DNA of 64,000 bases from Actinomycetes bacterium (GTDB lineage: Bacteria; Actinomycetota; Actinomycetes; Actinomycetales; Microbacteriaceae). The translations under genes were made by a program, and so were the position numbers. The stretch spans positions 26,788 to 90,787 of the forward strand of contig JAKPAC010000037.1 of assembly GCA_029779645.1 (NCBI GenBank). Reading direction: 5' to 3'. The notes beneath the pieces are model-generated. The model did no database searches, was not told where the DNA came from, and saw only the letters and a program-made list of their open reading frames with translations. Shown one piece after another: positions 42,891-55,469 of the stretch; the first letter of the stretch is position 1, and every line of letters begins with the position of its first letter.

Positions 42891-43631
42891 ATGGCCGGTC
42901 ACGGCACCGGGGCGCTGCCCGATCTGACCAAGTACGACGCCGTGCTCTTCGACCTCGACGGGGTGCTCACGCCCACCGCAGAGGTGCACATGCACGCCTG
43001 GCGCGCCACGTTCACCGCGCTGTTCGCCGAGTGGGGGATCGCCCCCGAGTACACCGACGCCGACTACTTCGCGAGTCTCGACGGCAAGAAGCGCTACGAC
43101 GGGGTGGCGACCCTGCTGCGCCAGCGCGACGTCGAGGTGCCGTGGGGCAGCCCGGACGACGCGCCCGAGGCTCCGACCGTGTGCGGGATCGGCAACCGGA
43201 AGAACCTGCTCTTCGCGCGCATCCTCCGCGAGGAGGGGGTCGAGCCCTACCCCGGATCGCTGCGCCTGCTCGACGCGCTGCGCGAGGCGGGCGTGCCCCT
43301 CGCGGTTGTGTCGAGCTCGAAGAACGCCGTCGAAGTGCTCACCGCCGCGAAGCTGCTGGATCGCTTCACGGTGATCGTCGACGGGGTCGTCGCCGAGCGC
43401 GAGCACCTGCCCAGCAAGCCCGCCCCCGACGTGTTTCTGGTCGCCGCGGAGCGCCTCGGCGTCGTCCCGGCGCGCGCGGCCGCCGTCGAGGACGCGATCT
43501 CGGGCGTCGCGTCGGCCGCCGCGGGCGCCTTCGGGCTCGTCGTCGGCGTCGACCGCGGCACCGGCGCCGAGGCCCTGGCCGAGGCGGGCGCGCACCTCGT
43601 GGTCGACGACCTCGACGAGCTCGTGCCGTGA
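42891..43631 (+). CDS. pgmB: HAD-family beta-phosphoglucomutase-like enzyme
   Basis: This 246-residue HAD-superfamily protein has the nucleophile motif FDLDGVL (about residue 20), a cap domain after it, the second motif VVSSSKNA, Lys in LPSKPAPDVF and the acidic pair in AAVEDAISGV. Beta-phosphoglucomutases have DxDG and this pattern. The ATG at 42891 has AGGAGG seven bases upstream; the longer frame to 42810 is not supported. It lies 67 bases before the GH65 phosphorylase, the standard partner: the phosphorylase releases beta-glucose-1-phosphate and the mutase makes glucose-6-phosphate. The pgmB assignment depends on that pairing. Confidence 0.86.
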   Translation: MAGHGTGALPDLTKYDAVLFDLDGVLTPTAEVHMHAWRATFTALFAEWGIAPEYTDADYFASLDGKKRYDGVATLLRQRDVEVPWGSPDDAPEAPTVCGIGNRKNLLFARILREEGVEPYPGSLRLLDALREAGVPLAVVSSSKNAVEVLTAAKLLDRFTVIVDGVVAEREHLPSKPAPDVFLVAAERLGVVPARAAAVEDAISGVASAAAGAFGLVVGVDRGTGAEALAEAGAHLVVDDLDELVP

Positions 43632-43698
43632 GGCCGCGGCATCCATTCGCCCTTCACGCATCCACGCACCACCCACAACCGGAGGATCCTGCAGACAC

Positions 43699-46233
43699 AT
43701 GATCGACCGCGACCGCTTTCCCGTTGACCCCTGGCGGCTGATCGAGCGTCAGCACGTCGAGGAGGATTCCGGCGTCACCGAGACCCTGTTCTCGGTCGCC
43801 AACGGCTACCTCGGCATGCGCGGCAACCACCCCGAGGGGCGTGGCGCGCACGAGCACGGCACGTTCATCAACGGCCTGCACGAGACGTGGCCGATCCGGC
43901 ACGCCGAGCAGGCGTACGGCTTCGCCGAGGTCGGGCAGACGATCATCAACGCGCCCGACGCCAAGGTCATGCGCGTCTATGTCGACGACGAGCCGCTCGC
44001 CCTCGACGTCGCCGATGTGCGCCACTGGGAGCGCACCCTCGACATGCGCGAGGGCGTCCTGAGGCGCGACCTCACCTGGATGACCCCGTCGGGCAAGCTC
44101 GTGCGCATCGAGTTCGCGCGGCTCGTGTCGTTCGCCGAGAAGCACCTGGCCATGCAGCGGCTGACGGTGACCGTGCTGAACTCGGACGCCCCGGTCACGA
44201 TCGCCTGCCAGCTCATCAACCGGCAGGACGGCGAAGACGAGTACGGCGGAATCCCGATCCGTCGCAAGGGCGCAAGCTTCGACCCGCGGCGCGTCGAGCG
44301 CATCGCGGAGCGGGTGCTGGAGCCGCGCGAGCACTGGCAGGACGGCGCGCGCAGCACCCTCAGCTACAAGGTGCGCCAGTCGGGCATGACGGTCGCCGTC
44401 GTCGCCGATCACCTGATCGACACCGACAACACGTTCAGCGCGCGCACGCTGGTCGAGCCCGATATCGCGAAGAACGTGTTCCGCGTGCAGGCGCAGGCCG
44501 GCGTGCCGGTGACCGTCACCAAGCTGATCAGCTACCACTCGTCGCGCGGCGCCCCGGCGCGTGAGCTCGTCGACCGCTGCCGCCGTACCCTCGACCGCGC
44601 CCAGGCCGTCGGCGTCGCCGAGATCCGCGCGCAGCAGCGCCGCTGGCTCGACGAGTTCTGGGAGCGCTCCGATGTGCGCATCGAGGGTGACGACGCGCTG
44701 CAGCAGGCGGTGCGCTGGAACATCTACCAGCTCGCGCAGGCCGCCGCGCGCGCCGACAGCAAGGGGGTCGCCGCGAAGGGCGTCACCGGCAGCGGCTACA
44801 GCGGGCACTACTTCTGGGACACCGAGGTCTACGTCCTCCCGTTCCTGACGTACACGACGCCGCTGTGGGCGCGCAACGCGCTGCGGATGCGCGAGCTCAT
44901 GCTGCCCGCCGCACGCCGCCGCGCCGCGCAGCTCAACGAGGCCGGCGCGCTGTTCCCGTGGCGCACGATCAACGGCGAGGAGGCCTCCGCATACTACGCG
45001 GCCGGCACCGCGCAGTATCACATCAACGCCGACGTCAGCTTCGGCCTGGCGAAGTACGTGAACGCGACCGGCGACGAGGACTTCCTCGCCGGCCGCGCGA
45101 TCGACATCGCGGTCGAGACCGCCCGGCTCTGGGCGACCCTCGGGTTCTGGCGCACCACCGCGCACGCCGAGGAGTTCCACATCCACGGCGTGACGGGGCC
45201 CGACGAGTACACGACGGTCGTGAACAACAACCTGTTCACCAACGTGATGGCGCGCTTCAACCTGCGCTTCGCCGCGCGCACGGTCCGCGAGCTGGAGGCC
45301 GCCGACCCGGCCGCGTACAAGCGCATGGTGTCGCGCCTGCAGCTCGAGGCGAGCGAGCCCGAGGCGTGGACTCGGGCCGCGGATGCCATGTTCATCCCGT
45401 ATTCCGAGGCCTTCGGCATCCACCCGCAGGATTCGCTGTTCCTCGAGCGCGAGGTGTGGGATCTGCCCGCCACCCCACCCGAGCAGCGCCCGCTCCTGCT
45501 GCACTTCCACCCGCTCGTGATCTACCGCTTCCAGGTGCTCAAGCAGGCCGACGTGGTGCTCGCGCTGTTCCTGCAGGGCAACCACTTCACGCCGGAGGAG
45601 AAGCTGGCGAACTTCGAGTACTACGATCCGCTGACCACCGGCGACTCGACGCTCTCGGCGGTCGTGCAGTCGATCCTGGCGGCCGAGGTCGGGTATCAGG
45701 ACCTTGCGCTGAAGTACTTCAAGGAGGCGCTGTTCGTCGACCTCGCCGACCTGCACCAGAACGCCGCCGACGGCGTGCACGTCGCCTCTGCCGGCGGCGT
45801 CTGGTCGGCCCTCGTGAGCGGATTCGGCGGCATGCGCGACTACGCCGGCGAGCTGACGTTCGACCCGCGGCTGCCCGCGTCGTGGCCCTCGCTCGAGTTC
45901 GCGCTGCAATGGCGCGGCTCGCGTACGCGAATCACGCTCACCGCCGATGCGCTCCGGCTCGTCGTGCTCGAGGGCGGGCCGGTCGAGTTCGCGGTGCGCG
46001 GCACGTCGCACGTTGCGACGGTGGATGCCCCGGCGACGGTGCCGCTCGCGGATCAGGGCCCGCTCATCCCGGGCGAGCCGTCGCTGCGGCAGTTCGAGGG
46101 CGCGCGCCGCGAGGACGGCACCGCGCTGCACGCCTCCGTTCCGAACACGGCGACGCTGACGATCACGCGCTCGGGAGAGATGGTGCAGGACGGCGTCGCG
46201 GCGATCGGCTCGCCGCAATCACCCGATCGGTGA
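43699..46233 (+). CDS. GH65 disaccharide phosphorylase
   Basis: This 844-residue inverting phosphorylase of glycoside hydrolase family 65 acts on maltose, trehalose, kojibiose or nigerose. An N-terminal beta-sandwich domain (residues 1-280) is followed by the (alpha/alpha)6 barrel. The general-acid Glu is in HIHGVTGPDEYT (around residue 500), and typical segments are GYSGHYFWDTEVYVLPFL and LHQNAADGVHVASAGGVW. Phosphate-site residues fall in the KQADVV region. An ATG with GGAGGATC upstream lies 67 bases after the mutase stop. The preferred disaccharide cannot be assigned by eye; linkage to the alpha-glucoside importer elsewhere in the window is suggestive only. Confidence 0.9.
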   Translation: MIDRDRFPVDPWRLIERQHVEEDSGVTETLFSVANGYLGMRGNHPEGRGAHEHGTFINGLHETWPIRHAEQAYGFAEVGQTIINAPDAKVMRVYVDDEPLALDVADVRHWERTLDMREGVLRRDLTWMTPSGKLVRIEFARLVSFAEKHLAMQRLTVTVLNSDAPVTIACQLINRQDGEDEYGGIPIRRKGASFDPRRVERIAERVLEPREHWQDGARSTLSYKVRQSGMTVAVVADHLIDTDNTFSARTLVEPDIAKNVFRVQAQAGVPVTVTKLISYHSSRGAPARELVDRCRRTLDRAQAVGVAEIRAQQRRWLDEFWERSDVRIEGDDALQQAVRWNIYQLAQAAARADSKGVAAKGVTGSGYSGHYFWDTEVYVLPFLTYTTPLWARNALRMRELMLPAARRRAAQLNEAGALFPWRTINGEEASAYYAAGTAQYHINADVSFGLAKYVNATGDEDFLAGRAIDIAVETARLWATLGFWRTTAHAEEFHIHGVTGPDEYTTVVNNNLFTNVMARFNLRFAARTVRELEAADPAAYKRMVSRLQLEASEPEAWTRAADAMFIPYSEAFGIHPQDSLFLEREVWDLPATPPEQRPLLLHFHPLVIYRFQVLKQADVVLALFLQGNHFTPEEKLANFEYYDPLTTGDSTLSAVVQSILAAEVGYQDLALKYFKEALFVDLADLHQNAADGVHVASAGGVWSALVSGFGGMRDYAGELTFDPRLPASWPSLEFALQWRGSRTRITLTADALRLVVLEGGPVEFAVRGTSHVATVDAPATVPLADQGPLIPGEPSLRQFEGARREDGTALHASVPNTATLTITRSGEMVQDGVAAIGSPQSPDR

Positions 46234-46284
46234 TCGCGATCCCGCCGCCTTCGGCCTTCACAGGCCGGTGTCGTCGGCACGCCG

Positions 46285-46290
46285 TAGGCT
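46285..46290 (+). promoter_or_regulatory. Leaderless -10 box for dnaX
   Basis: TAGGCT, six bases, then the GTG at 46297. Confidence 0.62.
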
Positions 46291-46296
46291 AGTCGG

Positions 46297-48699
46297 GTGA
46301 CGACCGCACTGTACCGCCGCTACCGGCCCGAGACCTTCGCCGAGATGATCGGTCAGTCGCAGGTGACCGAGCCCCTGATGGCCGCGCTGCGCGCCGATCG
46401 GGTGAATCATGCCTACCTGTTCTCGGGGCCGCGCGGCTGCGGCAAGACGACCTCGGCGCGCATCCTGGCGCGCTGCCTGAACTGCGCGGAGGGTCCCACC
46501 GACCACCCGTGCGGCGTGTGCCCCAGCTGCGTCGAGCTCTCGCGCTCGGGCGGGGGGTCGCTCGATGTCGTCGAGATCGACGCCGCGAGCCACAACGGCG
46601 TCGACGACGCCCGCGATCTGCGCGAGCGCGCGATCTTCGCGCCCGCTCGCGACCGCTTCAAGATCTTCATCCTCGACGAGGCGCACATGGTGACCCAGCA
46701 GGGCTTCAACGCCCTGCTGAAGCTGGTCGAGGAGCCGCCCGCGCACGTGAAGTTCATCTTCGCGACCACCGAGCCCGAGAAGGTGCTCGGCACGATTCGC
46801 TCGCGCACCCACCACTACCCGTTCCGGCTCGTGCCGCCGGGCCCGATGCTCGACTACGTGGGCCAGCTGTGCGAGAGCGAGGGCGTCGCCGTCGAGCCCG
46901 GCGTGCTCCCGCTCGTCGTGCGTGCCGGCGGCGGGTCGCCGCGCGACACGCTCTCGCTGCTCGACCAGCTCATCGCCGGTTCGGGCGATGCGCCCGTCGC
47001 CTATGAGCGTGCGGTGTCGCTGCTCGGCTACACCCCCGGCGAGCTGCTCGACGAGGTCGTCGACGCGCTCGGGGCGGGCGATGCCGCGGCCGCCTTCGGC
47101 AGCATCGACCGGGTCGTGCAGACCGGGCAGGACCCCCGGCGCTTCGTCGACGACCTGCTCGAGCGGCTGCGCGACCTGATCGTGGTCGCCGCGACCGGGT
47201 CAGCGGCATCCGCGGTGCTGCGCGGGGTGCCCGCCGACGAGCTGGAGCGCATGGGCCGCCAGGCCGGCGTCTTCGGCGCCGACGCGCTCTCGCGGGTGGC
47301 CGATCTCGTCAGCGCCGCGCTCGACGACATGAGCGGGGCCACCTCGCCGCGCCTGCAGCTCGAGCTGATGGTCGCGCGAGTGCTGACCGCGACCGTCGGA
47401 GCCCAGGGCGGTGCCGGCGCCGCGCCGCTGGCTGCGCCCGCCACCGGCACTGCCACCGGCTCCGCTCCGACCGCCGAGCACGCGTCCGCGCCGGCCGGCG
47501 CTGCCGTTGCCGCTGCCGATACCGCTGCCGCGCCCGGCGCTCCGGCAGCCGGGCCGAGCGCTGCCGCGGTGCGCGACGGGGGATGGGCGGTTCCGATGGT
47601 CTCGGGCGCTCCGGCTCCGGCTCCGGCCCAGGTTCCGGCTCCGGCTGTCGCCCCGATCGCGCCGCCCGCGCCGGCGCCGAGCGGGCCGCTCACGCTCGAG
47701 CGCCTCGGCGAGGCCTGGCCGCAGGTGCTGAACCGCCTGCAGGAGATCAGCCGCGCGTCGTGGCTGCTCGCGAGCGGCGCACGCGTGGCCGCCCTCGACG
47801 AGGACGTGCTCACCCTGACCTTCCAGAGCCAGGGCGACGTCGCGAAGTTCAAGCACCTCATGCGGGGCGAGGGCCCGAGCGAGGACCTGCGCGCCGCGAT
47901 CATCGCCGTGGTCGGCGTGCGTGTGAAGTACATCGCGCGCCACGAGGCGCAGCGTCCGGACGCGCAGCGACAGGGCGCGCCGCGCGAAGGCGGAGGGCAC
48001 GCGCCCGCGCGGCGCGAGGCCGATGCGTCGGGAGACCCCGACCCAGCCGGCGTTCCGCCCTACGACGACGCGCCGCCCTGGGACTCGCCGCCCTACGACG
48101 CCGAGCCCCCGGCGTACCCGCCGTACGAGCCCGAGCCCGCGTCACAGTCTGCACCGGCCTCGGCGCCCGCCCCCGCGGCTGCCGATGGCTGGGGGCAGCC
48201 CTCGAGCACCGACGGCCCGCGCCAGCCCGCGAGCACGACGGTGCAGACCTCCAGCGCCGCCGCTCGCACGGCCGCCGAACCCATGCGCGCTGCGGCGGCG
48301 GCTCCGCCCGCACCCGCACCGGTCGCGGTCGACGACTGGTTCGTCGCCCCGATCCCCGGCGCGCCGAGCGCCCCGCTCGCGGTCGACGACGAGCCCGAAG
48401 ACGTGCGCCTCGGGCGCTCGGGCCCGCTCGGGGCGGCGGCATCCGTCGACGGCGCCACCCTCGCGCCCGAGCCCGCCGACGTCGACGGCGACCGTGACGA
48501 GGAGGGGGACCTGGACATCACCGGTCCCGGTGCGGCGGCGCCCCGGGCGCCGGAACGCGCGGCGCGCCCCACGGTGCTGAGCCGAACCCCGGTCTCGGGC
48601 GTGCAGCGCTACGGCGAACCGGTTGTCCGCCAGGTGCTCGGCGCCACATTCCTGCATGACGAACCCTACGAACCGCGCACGCGCTTCGGGGAAGGCTGA
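46297..48699 (+). CDS. dnaX: DNA polymerase III tau subunit
   Basis: This 800-residue clamp-loader ATPase opens the beta clamp and holds the replisome together. The AAA+ domain has Walker [10 protein letters not shown] (about residue 45), zinc cysteines [19 protein letters not shown], Walker B FILDEAHM and sensor ATTEPEK. From about residue 370 on the protein is mostly Ala/Pro low-complexity, with one ordered island ([21 protein letters not shown], about residues 465-550) that is the domain V-like polymerase contact. I saw no A-rich slippery heptamer for a gamma form. The GTG start is leaderless. recR follows five bases after the stop. Confidence 0.95.
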   Translation: MTTALYRRYRPETFAEMIGQSQVTEPLMAALRADRVNHAYLFSGPRGCGKTTSARILARCLNCAEGPTDHPCGVCPSCVELSRSGGGSLDVVEIDAASHNGVDDARDLRERAIFAPARDRFKIFILDEAHMVTQQGFNALLKLVEEPPAHVKFIFATTEPEKVLGTIRSRTHHYPFRLVPPGPMLDYVGQLCESEGVAVEPGVLPLVVRAGGGSPRDTLSLLDQLIAGSGDAPVAYERAVSLLGYTPGELLDEVVDALGAGDAAAAFGSIDRVVQTGQDPRRFVDDLLERLRDLIVVAATGSAASAVLRGVPADELERMGRQAGVFGADALSRVADLVSAALDDMSGATSPRLQLELMVARVLTATVGAQGGAGAAPLAAPATGTATGSAPTAEHASAPAGAAVAAADTAAAPGAPAAGPSAAAVRDGGWAVPMVSGAPAPAPAQVPAPAVAPIAPPAPAPSGPLTLERLGEAWPQVLNRLQEISRASWLLASGARVAALDEDVLTLTFQSQGDVAKFKHLMRGEGPSEDLRAAIIAVVGVRVKYIARHEAQRPDAQRQGAPREGGGHAPARREADASGDPDPAGVPPYDDAPPWDSPPYDAEPPAYPPYEPEPASQSAPASAPAPAAADGWGQPSSTDGPRQPASTTVQTSSAAARTAAEPMRAAAAAPPAPAPVAVDDWFVAPIPGAPSAPLAVDDEPEDVRLGRSGPLGAAASVDGATLAPEPADVDGDRDEEGDLDITGPGAAAPRAPERAARPTVLSRTPVSGVQRYGEPVVRQVLGATFLHDEPYEPRTRFGEG

Positions 48700-48704
48700 T
48701 CACG

Positions 48705-49301
48705 GTGTACGACGGCATTGTCCAAGAGCTGATCGACGAGTTCGGGCGGCTCCCCGGCGTGGGTCCCAAGTCCGCGCAGCGGATCACCTTCCACATTCTG
48801 CAGACCCCCAACTTCGACGTGTCGCGGCTCGCGCAGCTGCTCGCCGAGGTGCGCGAGAAGGTGCGCTTCTGCGAGGTGTGCGGCAACGTCGCCGAGCAGG
48901 AGCGCTGCGGCGTCTGCCGTGATCCGCGCCGCAGCGGCGAGGTGATCTGCGTGGTCGAAGACGCCAAGGACGTCGCGGCGATCGAGCGCACCCGCGAGTT
49001 CCGCGGGCTCTACCACGTGCTCGGCGGCGCCATCAGTCCGATCGACGGCGTCGGTCCCGACGACCTGCGCATCACGCAGCTCGTGCAGCGACTGGCCGAC
49101 GGCACGGTGCGCGAGGTCATCCTCGCCACCAACCCCAACCTCGAGGGCGAGGCGACCGCCACCTATCTGAGCCGACTGCTCACCGTGCTCGAGGTGCGGG
49201 TCACACGCCTGGCCTCCGGCCTGCCCGTCGGCGGAGACCTCGAATATGCCGACGAGGTCACGCTGGGCCGGGCATTCGAGGGCCGGCGCGTCGTCGGCTG
49301 A
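48705..49301 (+). CDS. recR: Recombination protein RecR
   Basis: This 198-residue protein helps load RecA at single-strand gaps with RecO/RecF. It has the helix-hairpin-helix ([15 protein letters not shown]), a C4 zinc finger ([19 protein letters not shown]), the Toprim domain ([18 protein letters not shown]) and the C-terminal Walker-B-like region [15 protein letters not shown]. The GTG is five bases after the dnaX stop, so dnaX-recR is an operon, the usual order in bacteria. All key residues are present. Confidence 0.97.
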   Translation: MYDGIVQELIDEFGRLPGVGPKSAQRITFHILQTPNFDVSRLAQLLAEVREKVRFCEVCGNVAEQERCGVCRDPRRSGEVICVVEDAKDVAAIERTREFRGLYHVLGGAISPIDGVGPDDLRITQLVQRLADGTVREVILATNPNLEGEATATYLSRLLTVLEVRVTRLASGLPVGGDLEYADEVTLGRAFEGRRVVG

Positions 49302-49366
49302 GGCATCCGCCCGACGGGCCGAGCCGGTCGCGGCGCCACATGAACCGGGCGGCATGTCTCGCTCCC

Positions 49367-49372
49367 TAAGAT
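49367..49372 (+). promoter_or_regulatory. -10 box of lysC
   Basis: TAAGAT, followed by a leader of about 40 bases with the ribosome site GGGAG before the GTG at 49416. Confidence 0.45.
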
Positions 49373-49415
49373 GGGGGAGGGGCTGTCTGCCCAATGAGTT
49401 TCCCGGGAGTGCATC

Positions 49416-51939
<2,524 letters not shown>

Positions 51940-51974
51940 CTCACGCTGAGCGCGCGACGCGCAGGGTGTGCATC

Positions 51975-52009
51975 AGGAACGGTCGTGGCTTCTGGCCACG
52001 GCCGTTCCT
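51975..52009. terminator. 14-bp hairpin after asd
   Basis: AGGAACGGTCGTGG (51975-51988) pairs with 51996-52009, with one G-T pair and a seven-base loop. No long T-run follows (CCTCGTTCTC), so it is a moderate terminator. Confidence 0.55.
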
Positions 52010-52140
52010 CGTTCTCGGGCGTCGCGTTCATAACGAGTTGATGAGAATGCGCCGAGAGAAGGTTGCGGAAATATCTCTGAAACGCATACTCTGACGGCCT
52101 TTCGGGCGTCATTGGGGACGGGCCCCTCCGTCGGCCCACC

Positions 52141-52146
52141 TAGAAT
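52141..52146 (+). promoter_or_regulatory. Leaderless -10 box for mqo
   Basis: TAGAAT, six bases, then the GTG at 52153. The 200-base gap upstream is otherwise empty apart from the asd hairpin. Confidence 0.65.
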
Positions 52147-52152
52147 TGACGG

Positions 52153-53625
52153 GTGAAGAGAACAGTCGACGTCGTCCTCATTGGTGGCGGCATTATGAGC
52201 GCAACCCTCGGCACCCTGATCAAGAAGCTGCAGCCGCAGTGGGAGATCGAGGTGTTCGAGCGACTGAGCGATGTTGCCCTCGAGAGCTCCAATGCCTGGA
52301 ACAACGCCGGCACCGGCCACGCCGCGCTCTGCGAGCTCAACTACATGCCGGCAGGCAAGGACGGCTCGGTCGATCCGAGCAAGGCCATCAGCATCAACGA
52401 GCAGTTCCAGCAGAGCCGACAGTTCTGGACCTCCCTGATCGAGGAGGGCGTGCTGGATGCGCCGTCGACCTTCATCAACTCCGCGCCGCACATGACGTTC
52501 GTGCGAGGCGAGAAGGATGTCGCGTACCTGAAGACGCGCTACGAGGCCCTGCGCACGCAGCCGCTGTTCGAGGGCATCGAGTACAGCGAAGACAGCCGGG
52601 TCATCAACGCCTGGGCCCCGCTGCTGATGCAGCAGCGCCGCAAGGGCGAGGTCTTCGCCGCGACCCGCGTGCCCGCGGGCACCGACGTCGACTTCGGCGC
52701 GCTCACCCACCAGCTGTTCGACGGCCTGCGGGAGCAGGGCGTGACCGTGCAGACCAACACCGAGGTGCGCTCGCTGCGCCGCACGAGCGACGGCGACTGG
52801 AACATCAAGTTCCGTCGCACCGTCGGCAAGACCCCCGGCAGCGTGAACGCGCGCTTCGTCTTCGTCGGCGCCGGCGGCTGGGCGCTCAAGCTCCTCCAGT
52901 CTTCGGGCATCGATGAGATCAAGGGCTTCGGCGTGTTCCCCATCGGCGGGCAGTTCCTGAAGACCAGCAACCCGAAGATCGTCGCCGAGCACCAGGCGAA
53001 GGTCTACTCGCAGGCATCCGTCGGCGCCCCGCCGATGTCGGTGCCGCACCTCGACACGCGCGTCGTCGACGGCGAGGCATCGCTGATGTTCGGTCCCTTC
53101 GCGACCTTCAGCCCGAAGTTCCTCAAGCACGGCAAGATCACCGACATCGTCGCGCAGGTTCGCCCGTCGAACCTCGGCACGATGCTCAAGGTCGCCTTCG
53201 ACAACCCGGGCCTGATCAAGTACCTCGTCTCGGAGCTGCTGAAGAACCACAACAAGAAGGTCGAGAGCCTCCGCGAGTTCATGCCGTCCGCGAAGGGCGA
53301 GGACTGGACGCTCATCAACGCCGGCCAGCGTGCCCAGGTGATGAAGCGCGACCCCAAGACCGGCCCGGCGCTGCAGTTCGGCACCGAGGTCATCACCTCC
53401 TCCGACGGCTCGATCGCGGGTCTGCTGGGCGCCTCGCCCGGCGCCTCGACCGCGGTGTCGATCATGCTCGACCTGCTCGGCCGCTGCTTCCCCGATCACA
53501 TCCACGAGTGGGAGCCGCAGCTGCGTGCGCTCATCCCCAGCTACGGCAAGGCCCTGAACGTCGATGCCGCGGCTGCGCAGGCCTCGATGAGCGAGACCGC
53601 AGAGGCGCTCGCGATCCAGGTCTAG
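52153..53625 (+). CDS. mqo: Malate:quinone oxidoreductase
   Basis: This 490-residue peripheral membrane flavoprotein oxidises malate and passes electrons to the quinone pool, replacing NAD-malate dehydrogenase. It has the FAD-binding loop VLIGGGIMSATLGTLIKKL at the N-terminus, SSNAWNNAGTGHAALCELNY and QFGTEVITSSDGSIAGLLGASPGASTAVSIML near the C-terminus, the family signature. The length is standard. The GTG start is leaderless. It is followed by a 15-bp terminator. It supplies electrons that could reach the bd oxidase in the same window. Confidence 0.97.
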   Translation: MKRTVDVVLIGGGIMSATLGTLIKKLQPQWEIEVFERLSDVALESSNAWNNAGTGHAALCELNYMPAGKDGSVDPSKAISINEQFQQSRQFWTSLIEEGVLDAPSTFINSAPHMTFVRGEKDVAYLKTRYEALRTQPLFEGIEYSEDSRVINAWAPLLMQQRRKGEVFAATRVPAGTDVDFGALTHQLFDGLREQGVTVQTNTEVRSLRRTSDGDWNIKFRRTVGKTPGSVNARFVFVGAGGWALKLLQSSGIDEIKGFGVFPIGGQFLKTSNPKIVAEHQAKVYSQASVGAPPMSVPHLDTRVVDGEASLMFGPFATFSPKFLKHGKITDIVAQVRPSNLGTMLKVAFDNPGLIKYLVSELLKNHNKKVESLREFMPSAKGEDWTLINAGQRAQVMKRDPKTGPALQFGTEVITSSDGSIAGLLGASPGASTAVSIMLDLLGRCFPDHIHEWEPQLRALIPSYGKALNVDAAAAQASMSETAEALAIQV

Positions 53626-53636
53626 CGCGACTTCCG

Positions 53637-53679
53637 GCGGGTGGTGGATGCTTCAGCCGAGGCATCCACCACCCGCTTT
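53637..53679 (+). terminator. mqo terminator
   Basis: A 15-bp perfect stem GCGGGTGGTGGATGC (53637-53651) / 53662-53676, with a 10-base loop and TTT. Confidence 0.85.
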
Positions 53680-53688
53680 CTCGTTCCG

Positions 53689-53694
53689 TAGAAT
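53689..53694 (+). promoter_or_regulatory. Leaderless -10 box for tdk
   Basis: TAGAAT, six bases, then the GTG at 53701, just after the mqo terminator. Confidence 0.65.
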
Positions 53695-53700
53695 CGGCGA

Positions 53701-54333
53701 GTGGCCAAACTCTATTTCCGCTACGGGGCGATGAACTCGGGAAAGTCGACCGCGCTCCTGCAGGCGGCCTACAACTACGAGGAGCGCGGGCAGCGCGTGC
53801 TGCTGGCCAAGCCGCGCATCGATACCAAGGGCGCCGACCAGATCTCGAGCAGGCTCGGGATGACGCGGCCCGTCGATTTCCTCATCGATGACGATGACGA
53901 CGCCCGCGGCCTGTTCGCCGAGCACCAGTCGCGCGTGCGGCTCACGCATGACGAGCTTGCGGGCCTCGGCATCGGCCCGCGCGAGGTCGCCTGCCTGCTC
54001 ATCGACGAGGCGCAGTTTCTCACCCCCGAGCAGGTCGACGACCTGCTGCGGATCGCGGTCATCGACAACATCCCGGTGATCGCCTACGGGATCCGCACCG
54101 ACTTTCGCACCGCCGCCTTTCCGGGCTCGCGTCGGCTGCTCGAGATCGCGCACACGCTCGAGGAGCTCAAGACGATCTGCCGCTGCGGTCGCAAGGCGCT
54201 GTTCAACGGCCGGCTCGTCGATGGCGCATACATCTTCGACGGGGATCAGGTGGCGATCGACGGCCAGGAGGTCACGTACGAGTCGCTGTGCGGCAACTGC
54301 TATCTGAAGGAGTCGGGCGGGCGGCTGGGCTGA
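53701..54333 (+). CDS. tdk: Thymidine kinase
   Basis: This 210-residue type II thymidine kinase salvages thymidine. It has the P-loop GAMNSGKST near residue 10, Walker-B-like LLIDEAQFL, the lasso segment VIAYGIRTDFR and a zinc site from CRCGRKA and CGNCY at the C-terminus. All motifs are intact. The mRNA is leaderless. It is a single gene between mqo and galE. Confidence 0.96.
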   Translation: MAKLYFRYGAMNSGKSTALLQAAYNYEERGQRVLLAKPRIDTKGADQISSRLGMTRPVDFLIDDDDDARGLFAEHQSRVRLTHDELAGLGIGPREVACLLIDEAQFLTPEQVDDLLRIAVIDNIPVIAYGIRTDFRTAAFPGSRRLLEIAHTLEELKTICRCGRKALFNGRLVDGAYIFDGDQVAIDGQEVTYESLCGNCYLKESGGRLG

Positions 54334-54386
54334 GCGCACGCCCGCCGAGGGCGGCGTGCGGTGCGATCGGCCCGGCTGGCGCGCCC

Positions 54387-54392
54387 TAGGCT
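54387..54392 (+). promoter_or_regulatory. Leaderless -10 box for galE
   Basis: TAGGCT, six bases, then the ATG at 54399. Confidence 0.62.
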
Positions 54393-54398
54393 GGTTGC

Positions 54399-55421
54399 AT
54401 GCGAGTTCTCCTCACCGGCGGCGCCGGGTACATCGGCGCACACACCGCGGTCGCCCTCATCGACGCGGGGCACGAGGTGCTCATCGTCGACGACTTCTCG
54501 GCGTCGAGCGCGGAGGCTGTGCGACGGATCGAGCGGATCACCGGCGCGACGGTGCCGGCGCTGGCCGCCGACGCCCGCGACGAGGCCGCGGTGCTCGCGT
54601 TCGTGCGCGAGCACGCGCCGGTGGATGCCGTCATCCACTTCGCCGGGCTCAAGGCCGTCGGCGAGTCCATGGCGCAGCCCGTGCGGTACTACGAGGTGAA
54701 CATCGGCAGCGCGGTCGCGATCCTCCGGGTGATGGCCGAGGCCGGCATCCGCACGATCGTGTTCTCGAGCTCGGCGACCGTCTACGGCGACCCGGGGCCC
54801 GAGGACCTGCCGCTCACCGAGACGTCACCCACCGGCATCGACCTGGCCAACCCCTACGCCAAGACCAAGCGCATGATCGAGGAGATTCTGCACGACGCCG
54901 CGGCCGCCGACCCCGGGCTGCGCGCGGTCACCCTCCGCTACTTCAACCCCGTGGGCGCGCACCCGAGCGGCCTCATCGGCGAAGACCCCGTCGGGATCCC
55001 GAACAACCTGATGCCCGTCCTCGCCCGCGTCGCGATCGGCGCGCTTCCGGGCGTCTCGATCTACGGCGACGACTACGACACGCCTGACGGCACGGGTCTG
55101 CGCGACTACATCCACGTCACCGACCTCGCCGCCGGCCACCTGGCGAGCCTCGAGCGCGCGCGCGAGGGCTACGCGGTGTTCAACCTCGGCACGGGCAAGC
55201 CGGTCAGCGTGATCCAGCTCATCGAGGCGTTCCGCGCCGCGAGCGGGCACCCCATTCCCGCGACGGTCGCGCCGCGTCGTGCGGGCGACGTCACCGCCCT
55301 GTACGCCAACCCGAGCAAGGCCGAGCGAGAGCTCGACTGGACGGCCACGCGCACGATCGAGCAGGCCTGCGCCGAGTACTGGCACTGGCAGGAGCGCAAC
55401 CCGGACGGCTACCGCGGCTGA
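54399..55421 (+). CDS. galE: UDP-glucose 4-epimerase
   Basis: This 340-residue extended SDR enzyme interconverts UDP-glucose and UDP-galactose. The NAD-binding glycine motif GGAGYIGAHTA is at the N-terminus, SSSATVYG holds the catalytic Ser/Thr region, YAKTK holds the YxxxK pair, and RYFNPVGAHPSG and RDYIHVTDLAAGH follow, all GalE-type. It is a monocistronic leaderless gene. It supplies galactose units for envelope glycans or the Leloir pathway; no galK/T is nearby. Confidence 0.95.
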   Translation: MRVLLTGGAGYIGAHTAVALIDAGHEVLIVDDFSASSAEAVRRIERITGATVPALAADARDEAAVLAFVREHAPVDAVIHFAGLKAVGESMAQPVRYYEVNIGSAVAILRVMAEAGIRTIVFSSSATVYGDPGPEDLPLTETSPTGIDLANPYAKTKRMIEEILHDAAAADPGLRAVTLRYFNPVGAHPSGLIGEDPVGIPNNLMPVLARVAIGALPGVSIYGDDYDTPDGTGLRDYIHVTDLAAGHLASLERAREGYAVFNLGTGKPVSVIQLIEAFRAASGHPIPATVAPRRAGDVTALYANPSKAERELDWTATRTIEQACAEYWHWQERNPDGYRG

Positions 55422-55469
55422 GGCGCGGCGGGCCGGTTCGGTCGATCGCTCTGTCGATCGCCCGCGCGC

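Noticed and set aside
43654..46218. 854-residue open frame opposite the GH65 gene
   Set aside because: Same cause; no motif, no ribosome site, and it mirrors the real gene.
46297..48699. Programmed frameshift in dnaX giving a gamma subunit
   Set aside because: I found no A- or T-run heptamer; G+C-rich dnaX genes of actinobacteria generally make only tau.
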